A stretch of DNA of 9,831 nt from JBDNFP01 sp041689775 (lineage in GTDB: Bacteria > Bacteroidota > Bacteroidia > Cytophagales > Spirosomataceae). The stretch's first letter is position 1, and the number at the start of each line of letters is the position of its first letter. The notes under the pieces are model-generated. The model did no database searches. It had not been told where the DNA came from and saw nothing but the letters and a program-made list of their open reading frames with translations. A program made the translations under genes and the position numbers. Positions 1 to 7,559 of this stretch are shown here, piece by piece. Location: assembly GCA_041689775.1 (NCBI GenBank), contig JBDNFP010000166.1, positions 1 to 9,831 of the forward strand, given 5' to 3'.

Positions 1-81
1 CTTGGCTTTCAAGCCGAGGAAAACCCGCTGCTGGCGCTCGTCCAGTTGACTGTAATATCTGATTTCGTCTTCGCTGATCAA
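1..81 (-). CDS. Transposase N-terminus, ISAzo13-like (partial, runs off the left edge)
   Basis: Reading leftward, a frame opens after a TAA at 88-90 and continues off the window. It has no ATG, and the first plausible start is TTG at 79-81, giving 27 visible residues. The stretch YYSQLDERQQRVFLGLKAK resembles the N-terminus of ISAzo13-type (Rhodopirellula-type DDE) transposases, which typically begin with an L-(N/D)-ERQ-R segment followed by an 'EA/KA' helix ahead of the helix-turn-helix. The catalytic DDE domain would lie outside the window, so activity cannot be judged. If an intact element is present, its terminal inverted repeat should fall between about 90 and 230, but I could not identify one. 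The match rests on a short stretch recalled from the family; the chief alternative is a broken transposase remnant. Confidence 0.5.
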   Translation of the reverse strand, partial: MISEDEIRYYSQLDERQQRVFLGLKAK

Positions 82-133
82 TGTAAGTTAGTCGTGAGGT
101 GAAAAGCAATTTTACCATCTTATTTTTTAATCG

Positions 134-151
134 TTACTAAAATCACTAAAA
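134..151. repeat. Short imperfect tandem repeat in AT-rich gap
   Basis: Two adjacent 9-base units, TTACTAAAA and TCACTAAAA, differ at one position. They lie in the AT-rich gap between the transposase fragment and the small plus-strand gene. They could be part of an element end or a protein-binding site, or simply chance in AT-rich DNA. Confidence 0.3.
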
Positions 152-231
152 ATCAGTATTTGTGTAAAAAGTGAACTATTTATCCACAATTTGACCTAGA
201 TGGCCGCTCGACAACAAACTATATACGAGGT

Positions 232-528
232 ATGCATCGTTCCGTTGGTGAAAGCAAATCCTTTCACAACCCCGAGGAGATCGCTTACCTACTTTACGAA
301 TTTAAAAAAACGATTGACACCATTCAGATGGCTTTGGGCTCACAGGGATGGCCCATCGAAATAAGCTATTCGAGTGCCTATCGCAACATAAAGGAAAGAG
401 GATATTACACGCATACCTTTGTGGTAGAAGGTGTCCGGTATTTTGAACTAAGGATTACAACGCAAATTATCAACCCCCACCTTACTTCGCTGGGAATTGA
501 TGATTTGCCTACACCGAGAAGAAAATAA
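232..528 (+). CDS. Hypothetical protein, 98 residues
   Basis: I do not recognise this protein. It is small and apparently soluble, with no signal peptide, membrane segment or cysteine. The first half is helical in character (EEIAYLLYEFKKTIDTIQMAL). The second half looks like alternating strands (HTFVVEGVRYFELRITTQI), with a basic tail PTPRRK. The ATG at 232 is the only ATG in frame after the upstream stop at 172-174, and GAGG at 227-230 lies too close to act as a normal ribosome binding site. The amino-acid composition is that of a real gene, and nothing longer overlaps it. Its stop is 5 bases from the stop of the convergent symporter gene. It lies next to a probable insertion element, so its original upstream region may have been altered. 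No function is assigned. Confidence 0.6.
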   Translation: MHRSVGESKSFHNPEEIAYLLYEFKKTIDTIQMALGSQGWPIEISYSSAYRNIKERGYYTHTFVVEGVRYFELRITTQIINPHLTSLGIDDLPTPRRK

Positions 529-533
529 ACTAC

Positions 534-2072
534 CTATTCTTTTGATCCAGGATGAAATTGTCTCCATTCTCCGCCTTTAATGTAGTCGGAGTAGCGAACA
601 ATCTCTTTCTTTACGACTGGCAGGAGGAAGAATAAACCGATCAGATTGGGGACTGACATTGCGAAAATCATGGCGTCCGAAAAGTCTGTGACCGCACTCA
701 GGCTAGCCGCTGCACCTAGCACTACAAATACGCAAAAAATTACTTTATAAAGAATGTCATTGAATTTGGTCTTACCAAAAAGGAATAGCCATGCCTGCAG
801 GCCGTAGTATGACCAAGAAATCATGGTAGAAAAAGCAAACATTACCACAGTCACTGTCAATACATAGGGGAACCATGGAATCACGGTAGCAAATGATTGC
901 GAGGTCACTTCCACGCCACCCATTACACCCGCTTTATTATAATCACCGGTAATAATCACGACGATGGCCGTCATCGTACAGATCAATACTGTGTCAATGA
1001 AAGGTTCCAGTAGTGCTACGATTCCTTCACTGGCAGGATACTCCGTTTTAACAGCCGAGTGGGCAATCGCTGCCGAACCTACCCCTGCCTCGTTTGAAAA
1101 AGCGGCTCTGCGGAAACCTTGTACTAGTACTCCAACAAAACCACCTGCAACAGCTATTGGACTAAACGCCTCTCCGAAAATTTTGCTAATCGTAGCGGGC
1201 AAATTAGCTGCATTAACGATAATAACCACCAAAGCAGCTACCACATAAATACCGCACATAAATGGTACAATTTTTTCCGTAACAGCGCCAATCCGCTTGA
1301 TACCACCTATGATCACCAAAGCCACCATAGCTGCCATAAAGAGACCAAAGAAAGTACCGGCGGAAGGAGATACGATACCTGTCATATCAAGGAATTGCTT
1401 CGCAGCCTGATTTGACTGAAACATGTTACCACCACCAAACGAGCCACCGATACACATGATCGCAAAAAATACCGCTAACACTTTACCAAGTTTTTCCTGG
1501 CCTTTTTCTTTTAGACCTTTGGTAAGGTAATACATCGGTCCACCGTACACTTTACCGTCAGGGCCAATCTCCCGGTAACGAACACCCAATGTACATTCAA
1601 CAAATTTGGACGACATTCCCAACAAACCAGCCAGAATCATCCAAAAGGTAGCACCCGGGCCACCCAACGAAATGGCGATAGCAACTCCGGCAATATTACC
1701 TAACCCTACCGTGCCCGACACTGCCGCCGTCAAGGCTTGGAAGTGAGTCACCTCACCGGCGTCATTAGGATCGCTGTACGTACCTTTTACAGTTTTAATA
1801 GCTGTTCCAAAACCTCTGATATTGATAAACTTAAAATAGACAGTGAAGAAAATAGCGGAGCTGAGTAAGAAAATGATCACTAAGGGCATTGCCGTGGTAG
1901 CTTCATCGCCCAGCTGAATAGGAAAAAACACGATACTACTTACCAGGTCAGTAGCGGGCTGTACTATGTCATTAATCTGTTTATCCAGGCCTACTTTCTC
2001 TGTTTGGGCAAATAAAGATGGGCTAGCCAACAAACCAGTAATTAGTGTTAGCAGGTAAGTTTTTAGTCTCAT
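534..2072 (-). CDS. Alanine or glycine:cation symporter, AGCS family
   Basis: This is an inner-membrane sodium- (or proton-) coupled importer of small neutral amino acids such as alanine or glycine. Several AGCS motifs are visible: GTVGLGNIAGVA at 120-131, GGPGATFWMILAGLLG at 137-152 (the family signature region), YGGPMYYL at 176-183, and FSNEAGVGSAAIAHS at 325-339. About ten hydrophobic segments span residues 60-485. The length of 512 residues is normal to slightly long, because the protein starts with a cleavable-looking leader (MRLKTYLLTLITGLLASPSLFAQ) followed by a polar stretch before the first core helix. Leaders of this kind occur in some Bacteroidota members, as far as I recall. The gene follows a strong terminator at 2169-2205, so it should have its own promoter within about 2073-2168, where I saw no clean consensus. 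The family call is secure; the exact substrate is inferred. Confidence 0.93.
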   Translation of the reverse strand: MRLKTYLLTLITGLLASPSLFAQTEKVGLDKQINDIVQPATDLVSSIVFFPIQLGDEATTAMPLVIIFLLSSAIFFTVYFKFINIRGFGTAIKTVKGTYSDPNDAGEVTHFQALTAAVSGTVGLGNIAGVAIAISLGGPGATFWMILAGLLGMSSKFVECTLGVRYREIGPDGKVYGGPMYYLTKGLKEKGQEKLGKVLAVFFAIMCIGGSFGGGNMFQSNQAAKQFLDMTGIVSPSAGTFFGLFMAAMVALVIIGGIKRIGAVTEKIVPFMCGIYVVAALVVIIVNAANLPATISKIFGEAFSPIAVAGGFVGVLVQGFRRAAFSNEAGVGSAAIAHSAVKTEYPASEGIVALLEPFIDTVLICTMTAIVVIITGDYNKAGVMGGVEVTSQSFATVIPWFPYVLTVTVVMFAFSTMISWSYYGLQAWLFLFGKTKFNDILYKVIFCVFVVLGAAASLSAVTDFSDAMIFAMSVPNLIGLFFLLPVVKKEIVRYSDYIKGGEWRQFHPGSKE

Positions 2073-2168
2073 AAATTAATTATGTTGAGTGTAAGGTTAT
2101 GGTTAATAAATTAAAACATTGAAGATCCCCAGATCACTAAACTACTACAAAAATGCCCAATTACACAA

Positions 2169-2205
2169 AAGAGAGCCCGTGAGTATACTACCCACGGGCT
2201 CTCTT
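2169..2205 (-). terminator. Intrinsic terminator after the APC permease gene
   Basis: A perfect 13-base-pair stem (2169-2181 with 2193-2205, core GAGAGCCCGTG/CACGGGCTCTC) encloses an 11-base loop. On the minus strand it is followed directly by TTTTGTGT. It lies 14 bases beyond the permease stop codon and separates that gene from the symporter gene. Confidence 0.9.
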
Positions 2206-2219
2206 CTAGAAAGTATACT

Positions 2220-3674
2220 CTATTGTTCCTCTCGCATCTTACTGTGCTTTTTACCGTAGAAGAAGTACACCGCTAATCCGATTAATAACCAGATACCCAA
2301 TCGGTACCAACTTTCTATGGGTAATGAATACATCAGATACAAACATACCCCAATACCCATAATCGGTACAAACGGAACCAACGGAGTCTTGAATGCACGA
2401 GGTAGGTCGGGCATGCGAATACGCAACAACCAAACACCGGCACAAACCAGGCAGAAGGCAAACAGTGTACCGATACTTACCATGTGCCCCAGATCGCTCA
2501 CGGGTACGAATCCGGCAAATGCACTCACAAAAACTAGAAAGAAAAGGTTAGTTTTCCAGGGTGTGTGGAAGCGCTTGTGGATTTCACGGAAGAAAGGAGG
2601 AAGCAGACCGTCGTTGCTCATGGTATAGAATACGCGGCTTTGGCCAAGTAGCATTACCAGCATCACAGAGGTATAACCCGCCAGAATCGCTAATATCAGC
2701 GCATTTTGCAGGAAGTCATAGCCCGTCTTAGCAAAAGCTGTTGCGGCGGGTTTTGCATCGTTCGCAAACAAAGTATAGTTAACCAGTCCCGTCATTACGT
2801 GAGCAAATAGTACGTAAAGTATGGTACAGACAACCAAAGAACCAAGAATGCCAATGGGCATATCACGCTGTGGATTTTTAGCCTCCTGAGCTGCGGTCGA
2901 TACCGCGTCAAAACCAATAAAGGCAAAGAATACTACGGCAGCACCGGTAGCAATACCAGACCAGCCAAAGTGCTCGTAGCTACCAGTATTTTCGGGAATA
3001 TAAGGCGTGTAGTTGGCCGGATCAATGTGGCTCCATCCCAAAGTGATAAAAATTATAACCACGGCTACTTTCAAGATTACCAGAACATTGTTCATCAAAG
3101 CTGACCCCTGAGTACCTCTGATAAGTAGTAGCGAAAGTAAGCTCACGATCAGGATGGCAGGCAAGTTTATCATTCCACCTTCGATGATGGTTCCGTCACT
3201 CAGTTTCACAATCTCAAACGGGGAGCATACCAGCTCCACCGGAAGGTGTATGCCAAATCCATTGAGAAATTCAAGTAAATAGCGCGACCAGCTCACGGCG
3301 ACCGTAGCTGCTCCCAAAGCATATTCAAGCACGAGATCCCACCCAATAATCCAGGCCACAAACTCACCCATTGTAGCGTAAGAATACGTGTAGGCACTAC
3401 CGGCAATAGGAATCATCGAAGCAAACTCTGCGTAGCAAAGTCCGGCAAATGCACACCCGAAGGCGGCTAACACGAAGGAAATGGTAACAGCCGGACCAGC
3501 GTGTTCAGCCGCCGCAATCCCGGTGAGGGAAAATAGTCCTGCGCCGATAATCGCACCAATACCCAACGCCACCAAACTAGGTGCCCCCAAGGTTCGTTTC
3601 AGCTGATTACCTTCACCTGATGAATCCGCCATTAACTTGTCTAACGGCTTTTTTATCCAAAGTTGACTTGCCAT
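2220..3674 (-). CDS. APC superfamily amino-acid permease (cationic amino-acid transporter type)
   Basis: This is an inner-membrane amino-acid transporter of the APC superfamily, closest in style to the CAT/YfnA group. The N-terminus has the group's 'KKPLDKL…LKRTLG' cytoplasmic lead (residues 8-30). It runs into the first helix with the substrate-binding glycine motif GIGAIIGAG at 38-46. A second hallmark, FFAFIGFDAVSTAAQEAKNP at 249-268 (helix 6 and the following loop), is followed by RDMPIGI. Further marks are SRVFYTMSNDGLLPP at 346-360 and RAFKTPLVPFVPI at 426-438. About twelve hydrophobic segments fit the fold, and 484 residues is the usual length. The gene is enclosed by terminators on both sides and so is probably transcribed alone, from a promoter in 3675-3757. 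A weak candidate there is GTTG, 19 bases, TATTAGTA. The substrate cannot be read from the sequence; cationic or small neutral amino acids are likely. Confidence 0.92.
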   Translation of the reverse strand: MASQLWIKKPLDKLMADSSGEGNQLKRTLGAPSLVALGIGAIIGAGLFSLTGIAAAEHAGPAVTISFVLAAFGCAFAGLCYAEFASMIPIAGSAYTYSYATMGEFVAWIIGWDLVLEYALGAATVAVSWSRYLLEFLNGFGIHLPVELVCSPFEIVKLSDGTIIEGGMINLPAILIVSLLSLLLIRGTQGSALMNNVLVILKVAVVIIFITLGWSHIDPANYTPYIPENTGSYEHFGWSGIATGAAVVFFAFIGFDAVSTAAQEAKNPQRDMPIGILGSLVVCTILYVLFAHVMTGLVNYTLFANDAKPAATAFAKTGYDFLQNALILAILAGYTSVMLVMLLGQSRVFYTMSNDGLLPPFFREIHKRFHTPWKTNLFFLVFVSAFAGFVPVSDLGHMVSIGTLFAFCLVCAGVWLLRIRMPDLPRAFKTPLVPFVPIMGIGVCLYLMYSLPIESWYRLGIWLLIGLAVYFFYGKKHSKMREEQ

Positions 3675-3757
3675 TGTAGAAAGGATAAAATTATATGAAT
3701 GAATGCTTTATTTACTAATACTAGTCTAAAAACAGGGAACAACGATATACCCTATAA

Positions 3758-3792
3758 AAATAGGGGGAAAACCAACGGTCCTCCCCCTATTT
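3758..3792 (-). terminator. Intrinsic terminator after secDF
   Basis: A perfect 11-base-pair stem (3758-3768 with 3782-3792, AAATAGGGGGA/TCCCCCTATTT) encloses a 13-base loop. On the minus strand it continues into TTTTTATAGG. It lies 11 bases beyond the secDF stop codon and ends that transcript before the permease gene. Confidence 0.9.
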
Positions 3793-3803
3793 GTTCAAGT
3801 CAA

Positions 3804-6773
3804 TCAGGCCTTAGAAACTTTGGCTTTTTTTCCAGATGGCGCAACTTCTACTACCACCGGGGCAGGCTCTTTCAATAGATCACGCTGAAGAATATCAACA
3901 ACGATAGGAGCCGCCACAAATAGGGAAGAGTAAGTACCTACGATTACTCCGATCAACATCGAGAAGGTAAACCCACGGATTACTTCACCACCGAAGATAA
4001 GAAGTACTACCAGTACAAGCATAGTAGAAATACCCGTTACGGCCGTACGGCTTAGCGTGCTGTTCAAAGCATTATTAATAATCGTCGGAATACTTTCCTT
4101 CTTAGCACCTTTGTCGTTGAGGTATTCACGAATACGGTCGAAAATTACCACGGTATCGTTCATGGAGTAACCCATGATCGTAAGCACCGAACCAATAAAC
4201 GCCTGGTCAATATCCAGCGAAAAAGGCAACCAACCGTTGAACAGAGAGAAGATGGCTAACAGTACGATTACGTCGTGGAAAAGGGCGGCTACCGCACCGT
4301 AGCTAAATGCCAACCGACGGAAACGAATAAAGATATAAGCAAAATTGACAACAACTGCCAACAGAATGGCCCACACCGCAGAAATCATAGTATCGTAGGC
4401 AATGGTAGGACCAACTTTCGCCGAACTAACGATCTCAGCTTTGTTATTATCCTTCACATTGGATACACCTTCCATGATCTTGGTCTCAGCGGTCTTATCG
4501 GCTTCGGGTGAAGTATCATCGATTAGATACGAGGTAGTCACTTTCACCTGATCAAAACCTCCGAATGTTTTTACTTCGGGAGCGGTACCAAGCGCGTCAG
4601 TCATTGCTTTACGTACTTCGTCGGTACTTACGTTTTTCTCAAAACGCACTACGTACGAGCGACCACCCTTGAAATCAATACCCAGGCCAAATCCTTTAAA
4701 AATGAAGGACCCGATACCAATGGCAATAATAGCAGATGATACAATATAGAAGCGCTTGCGCTGGGTTACGAAGTCAAAGTTGGTGTCCTTGAACCAGTTC
4801 TTAGTCAGACCAGAGTAAAATTTCAACGTTTTACCTCGCTTGATCGTAGCTTCCAAAAGCAACCGTGTAATAAAAATAGCGGCAAACAACGAGGTGAGCA
4901 AACCAATAACCAGCGTGGTCGCAAAGCCGAGTACCAGGCCCGTACCGAAGACAAACAGGATCACACCCGTCAAAAGGGTAGTGACGTTGGAGTCAATAAT
5001 TGCCGATAGCGCATTCTTGAAACCATCTCTTACCGCTTGCGGGAAAGGCTTTCCGGCTTCCAGCTCTATTTTAATTCCTTCGTAAATAAGTACGTTGGCA
5101 TCCACCGACATACCAATGGTCAGTACAATACCCGCAATACCCGACAGCGTAAGTACCGCGCCAAGGGACGCCATCACTCCCATCAGGAAGAACAAGTTAA
5201 CAAAAAGAGCAATATCAGCGATCCAACCGGCACGGCTGTAATAAGCGCCCATAAATACTAATACTACAATGAGACCAATAATTGACGACAGGACACCCGC
5301 CGTTACGGCTTCCGAACCAAGCGTCGAACCAACCACTGCTTCCTCTACAATATTAGTAGGGGCAGGTAGCTTACCTGCTTTCAGTACGTTGGCCATATCT
5401 TTGGTTTCTTCTACAGTAAAGCTTCCGGAGATACTTGAATTTCCGTTGGGAATCTCGCCGTTTACGTTAGGAGCAGTATATACCTGATTGTCCAGGATGA
5501 TAGCAATCTGACGACCCACGTTGTTGGCAGTCAGGGTACGCCACTTCCGTGCGCCTTCACCATTCATACGCATGCTCACCTCAGGACGGCCACGCTCATC
5601 GTAGTCGTTGGTAGCATCCACAATAACGTCACCTTCGAGAGGCGCTTTGTTATTGGGCTTCTTAATAAAGTAAAGTTGCAGAATCTGCTGTCCGTTTACC
5701 CCATCAATACCCTTACGATCCCACATAAATACCAGGTCAGACGGGAACATCGAACGAACTTCGGCACGGCGAAGAATTTCTCCGGCACGGCCAGTATCTT
5801 TCAAATAAACGCCTAGACCCTGAGGAAGGGGAACAAATAGGTTAGTCAAAGCAGCCGTTTGAGCAGCCAAAGCAGAGGTATCTGCCTGAGTAGAATCAGT
5901 TCTTTGGGCTAGCTGGGCTTCGAGGCTACTTCCGGCCGCGGCCTTGGTAGTATCAGCCGCTGCCGTAGCGGGGCGAGAAGATTTCTCAGCCGCATCTTCA
6001 CGAGTTAGGTAAGCACCAAGTTCATCCAGGCCACTAGCTACCTCATTGGTATTGTATACTTCGGCAAATTCAAGCTTCGCAGCGCCAGAAAGCAGGCGAC
6101 GTACTCGCTCAGGGTTATCTACACTGGGAAGCTCAACAAGAATCTGATTTTTTCCGGGTAGACGTTGCAGGTTCGGATTCGTTACTCCAAACTTATCTAC
6201 ACGAGCCTGAATAATCTTGAATGCGCGGTCAATCGCTCCTTCAACTTCTTCGTTCAAAAGTGCGATTACTTCCGAGTCAGAAGAAGTACTGTTGATCTTA
6301 GCCCGGTTGGCACTGTTAGCAAATACACTCGCCAGGCTAGAATTAGGGGCAGCTTCTTTATAGGCGGTAACAAAAAGGCTCACAAAACTACTTTGGCTAC
6401 TTTTTTGAGCCTCTTCCGCGTTTTTCAAAGCGGTCTGAAACTGTGCGCTGCGAGCGTTACCTCCGGCAAGACCTTTGATGATTTCGGTAGGTGCTACTTC
6501 AAGTACCACGTGCATACCGCCTTGCAGGTCAAGACCAAGACCAAGCTCCCGCTCCATCACCTCTTGTAGGGCATGACCAATGTAAACCTCTTCGCGCCAC
6601 AGTGAATCAATGTAGCTTTGCTTTTTGGTGTAATCCACCTTGCCTTCGGCATTGGTGGCGTAGGCCTCCGCGTCGGCTTTGACGCCTCGGGCTACAAATG
6701 TAAATGACAGATAGTAAACACTTATAAGTGCCAAAACTATTGCCAGTGCAATTATTCCAGTTTTGTTCTGCAT
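3804..6773 (-). CDS. secDF: Protein translocase subunit SecDF (SecD-SecF fusion)
   Basis: This inner-membrane protein uses the proton gradient to help pull preproteins through SecYEG and release them on the far side. The SecD half begins with one membrane helix (about 7-26) and the motif LGLDLQGG at 79-86. A large periplasmic domain follows, then five helices between about 490 and 640. In that cluster, IGMSVDANVLI at 553-563 holds the conserved aspartate D558. The SecF half starts near 670 and has LGIDFKGG at 697-704, a small periplasmic domain, and helices from about 795 to 960 with MGYSMNDTVVIFDR at 867-880 (D873, D879). The fused form of about 1000 residues is normal in Bacteroidota. Residues 262-308 are a low-complexity Ala/Ser/Thr/Gln-rich insert. 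The ATG at 6771-6773 leads directly into the first membrane helix. A terminator follows the gene, and a candidate promoter lies 37-67 bases upstream. Confidence 0.98.
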   Translation of the reverse strand: MQNKTGIIALAIVLALISVYYLSFTFVARGVKADAEAYATNAEGKVDYTKKQSYIDSLWREEVYIGHALQEVMERELGLGLDLQGGMHVVLEVAPTEIIKGLAGGNARSAQFQTALKNAEEAQKSSQSSFVSLFVTAYKEAAPNSSLASVFANSANRAKINSTSSDSEVIALLNEEVEGAIDRAFKIIQARVDKFGVTNPNLQRLPGKNQILVELPSVDNPERVRRLLSGAAKLEFAEVYNTNEVASGLDELGAYLTREDAAEKSSRPATAAADTTKAAAGSSLEAQLAQRTDSTQADTSALAAQTAALTNLFVPLPQGLGVYLKDTGRAGEILRRAEVRSMFPSDLVFMWDRKGIDGVNGQQILQLYFIKKPNNKAPLEGDVIVDATNDYDERGRPEVSMRMNGEGARKWRTLTANNVGRQIAIILDNQVYTAPNVNGEIPNGNSSISGSFTVEETKDMANVLKAGKLPAPTNIVEEAVVGSTLGSEAVTAGVLSSIIGLIVVLVFMGAYYSRAGWIADIALFVNLFFLMGVMASLGAVLTLSGIAGIVLTIGMSVDANVLIYEGIKIELEAGKPFPQAVRDGFKNALSAIIDSNVTTLLTGVILFVFGTGLVLGFATTLVIGLLTSLFAAIFITRLLLEATIKRGKTLKFYSGLTKNWFKDTNFDFVTQRKRFYIVSSAIIAIGIGSFIFKGFGLGIDFKGGRSYVVRFEKNVSTDEVRKAMTDALGTAPEVKTFGGFDQVKVTTSYLIDDTSPEADKTAETKIMEGVSNVKDNNKAEIVSSAKVGPTIAYDTMISAVWAILLAVVVNFAYIFIRFRRLAFSYGAVAALFHDVIVLLAIFSLFNGWLPFSLDIDQAFIGSVLTIMGYSMNDTVVIFDRIREYLNDKGAKKESIPTIINNALNSTLSRTAVTGISTMLVLVVLLIFGGEVIRGFTFSMLIGVIVGTYSSLFVAAPIVVDILQRDLLKEPAPVVVEVAPSGKKAKVSKA

Positions 6774-6809
6774 GATTTATTAGTAGATAATGTGTTCAAA
6801 AAGGAAATG

Positions 6810-6837
6810 GATAAATAACCTGACTGTGGTATTTATC
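6810..6837. repeat. Inverted repeat overlapping the secDF promoter
   Basis: GATAAATA (6810-6817) and TATTTATC (6830-6837) form a perfect 8-base dyad with a 12-base spacer. The two arms overlap the candidate -7 element and the start of the -33 region. The geometry suits a dimeric regulator acting as an operator. As RNA it would be only a weak AU hairpin. It could be chance in AT-rich DNA. Confidence 0.35.
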
Positions 6838-6840
6838 AAA
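6810..6840 (-). promoter_or_regulatory. Candidate promoter of secDF
   Basis: On the minus strand, TTTG (6840-6837) is followed by exactly 19 bases and then TATTTATC (6817-6810). This fits the Bacteroidota pattern TTTG-N19-TAnnTTTG well at -33 and partly at -7. The implied 5' leader of about 30 bases is reasonable. It would let secDF be transcribed independently of the upstream small gene. Confidence 0.4.
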
Positions 6841-6898
6841 ACAACAGGTCATGAAGCAAACTTTTAAAGTCTACCCAACCTTGTAATGAACAATAAAA

Positions 6899-7264
6899 CT
6901 AGGGAGCGTTGGGCGCAATGTGATGCCCAAAAACATGCTGAAAGTAGGAGAAGTAATAAAATGGGATACGACAAGCCAAAGGCACCGCTATTTTCTGCTG
7001 AACACTGTACTGAAACAGATAAGGCAGTACAAAAAGCGCCTTTTCGAAGTCGAAAGACACCGCCGGAATAACAACCGCATGCAATGATAATTCGCTTAGG
7101 CTAGCTGAGTCATCGGATGTTTTATTGGTAGTTTGCTCCGTTTTTTCTTTTACCTCCGAAATAGAGGAAACCGACCATGACTTACCAGCAACGGCCACCA
7201 ACAGCATCAAAGCTGCCAATAAGCTGCTCATTATCTTGCTAATATGTCGTTCGTTAGATTTCAA
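6899..7264 (-). CDS. Small exported or membrane-inserted protein upstream of secDF, unknown function
   Basis: I do not recognise a named family. Residues 1-11 carry several positive charges and are followed by a hydrophobic core (IMSSLLAALMLLVAVAG, 11-27), which is typical of a signal peptide. Residues 31-60 are polar and rich in Ser, Glu and Thr. The C-terminal half is hydrophobic and aromatic, with FYYFSYFQHVF at 102-112 and the end HHIAPNAP at 114-121. The start is TTG at 7262-7264, because a stop codon lies directly before it. An ATG at 7229-7231 would give 110 residues but would remove the positive n-region, so I prefer TTG. The gene points the same way as secDF, 125 bases upstream. A small exported protein beside a Sec gene, ending in proline, recalls the arrangement of arrest peptides such as SecM and VemP, but no known arrest motif is present. 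It may be an ordinary short secreted protein. Confidence 0.6.
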   Translation of the reverse strand: MKSNERHISKIMSSLLAALMLLVAVAGKSWSVSSISEVKEKTEQTTNKTSDDSASLSELSLHAVVIPAVSFDFEKALFVLPYLFQYSVQQKIAVPLACRIPFYYFSYFQHVFGHHIAPNAP

Positions 7265-7293
7265 TCAGGCGTTCGGTTTTGATTACGGGATCG

Positions 7294-7324
7294 CAAAGTT
7301 CAGCCCAATTCATGAAAATTGCAA
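7294..7324 (-). promoter_or_regulatory. Weak candidate promoter of the small exported protein gene
   Basis: On the minus strand, TTG (7324-7322) is followed by 20 bases and then GAACTTTG (7301-7294). This matches the TTTG half of the Bacteroidota -7 element but not its TA. It would place transcription start some 20-25 bases before the TTG start codon. Confidence 0.22.
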
Positions 7325-7489
7325 GTATTTGTGTGTTTTATCCAGAATACACCAAAGGATATCCTACTTAAATGATGTAACGATTATGTTTTTGCCTACC
7401 ATGAGGTTTACGAAATAATTTCTGGCTCTGAACGGGGGCTGATTCAAGAATTTTTTGGGTTGCTTTGCGAGGAATCATGCCCTACCGTC

Positions 7490-7539
7490 GGAATTTTGCG
7501 GAATCTGATTTCAAAAAATTCCAAAAACCTTCCGCAAAA
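7490..7539. repeat. Two overlapping, mutually exclusive inverted repeats
   Basis: TTTTGCGGAA (7494-7503) is an exact inverted match to TTCCGCAAAA (7530-7539), with 26 bases between. GGAATTTT (7490-7497) is an exact inverted match to AAAATTCC (7515-7522). The arms share 7494-7497, so only one hairpin can form at a time. Neither is followed by a T-run on the minus strand. Confidence 0.45.
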
Positions 7540-7559
7540 GGGTTCGCTTTTACCAAGGA

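Larger units (their letters stand above)
7265..7559. other. Intergenic stretch between the toxin-antitoxin operon and the small exported gene
   Basis: I find no convincing gene in these 295 bases; the open frames crossing it lack protein-like composition. The half near the operon (7440-7552) is rich in short repeats, including competing inverted repeats, and the half near the small gene may hold its promoter. No hairpin followed by a T-run is present on the minus strand, so where the upstream operon's transcript ends is unclear. A small RNA or the scar of an inserted module is possible but unproven. Confidence 0.5.

Noticed and set aside
964..1248. Plus-strand open frame opposite the AGCS symporter
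   Set aside because: It is Ala/Thr-rich antisense translation of membrane helices, and the symporter gene fully explains the sequence.
2251..2628. Two further frames overlapping the permease gene, one on each strand
   Set aside because: Both are shadows of the permease coding sequence; neither has independent start signals or motifs.
6165..6569. Open frame of 134 codons on the plus strand opposite secDF
   Set aside because: It lies wholly inside the well-supported secDF gene on the other strand. Its product has no domain-like pattern, so it is an antisense shadow.
7125..7418. Plus-strand open frame of 97 codons overlapping the small exported gene
   Set aside because: It runs antisense to the signal-peptide region and has poor protein-like composition. 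The minus-strand frame has a coherent signal peptide and C-terminus and is preferred.
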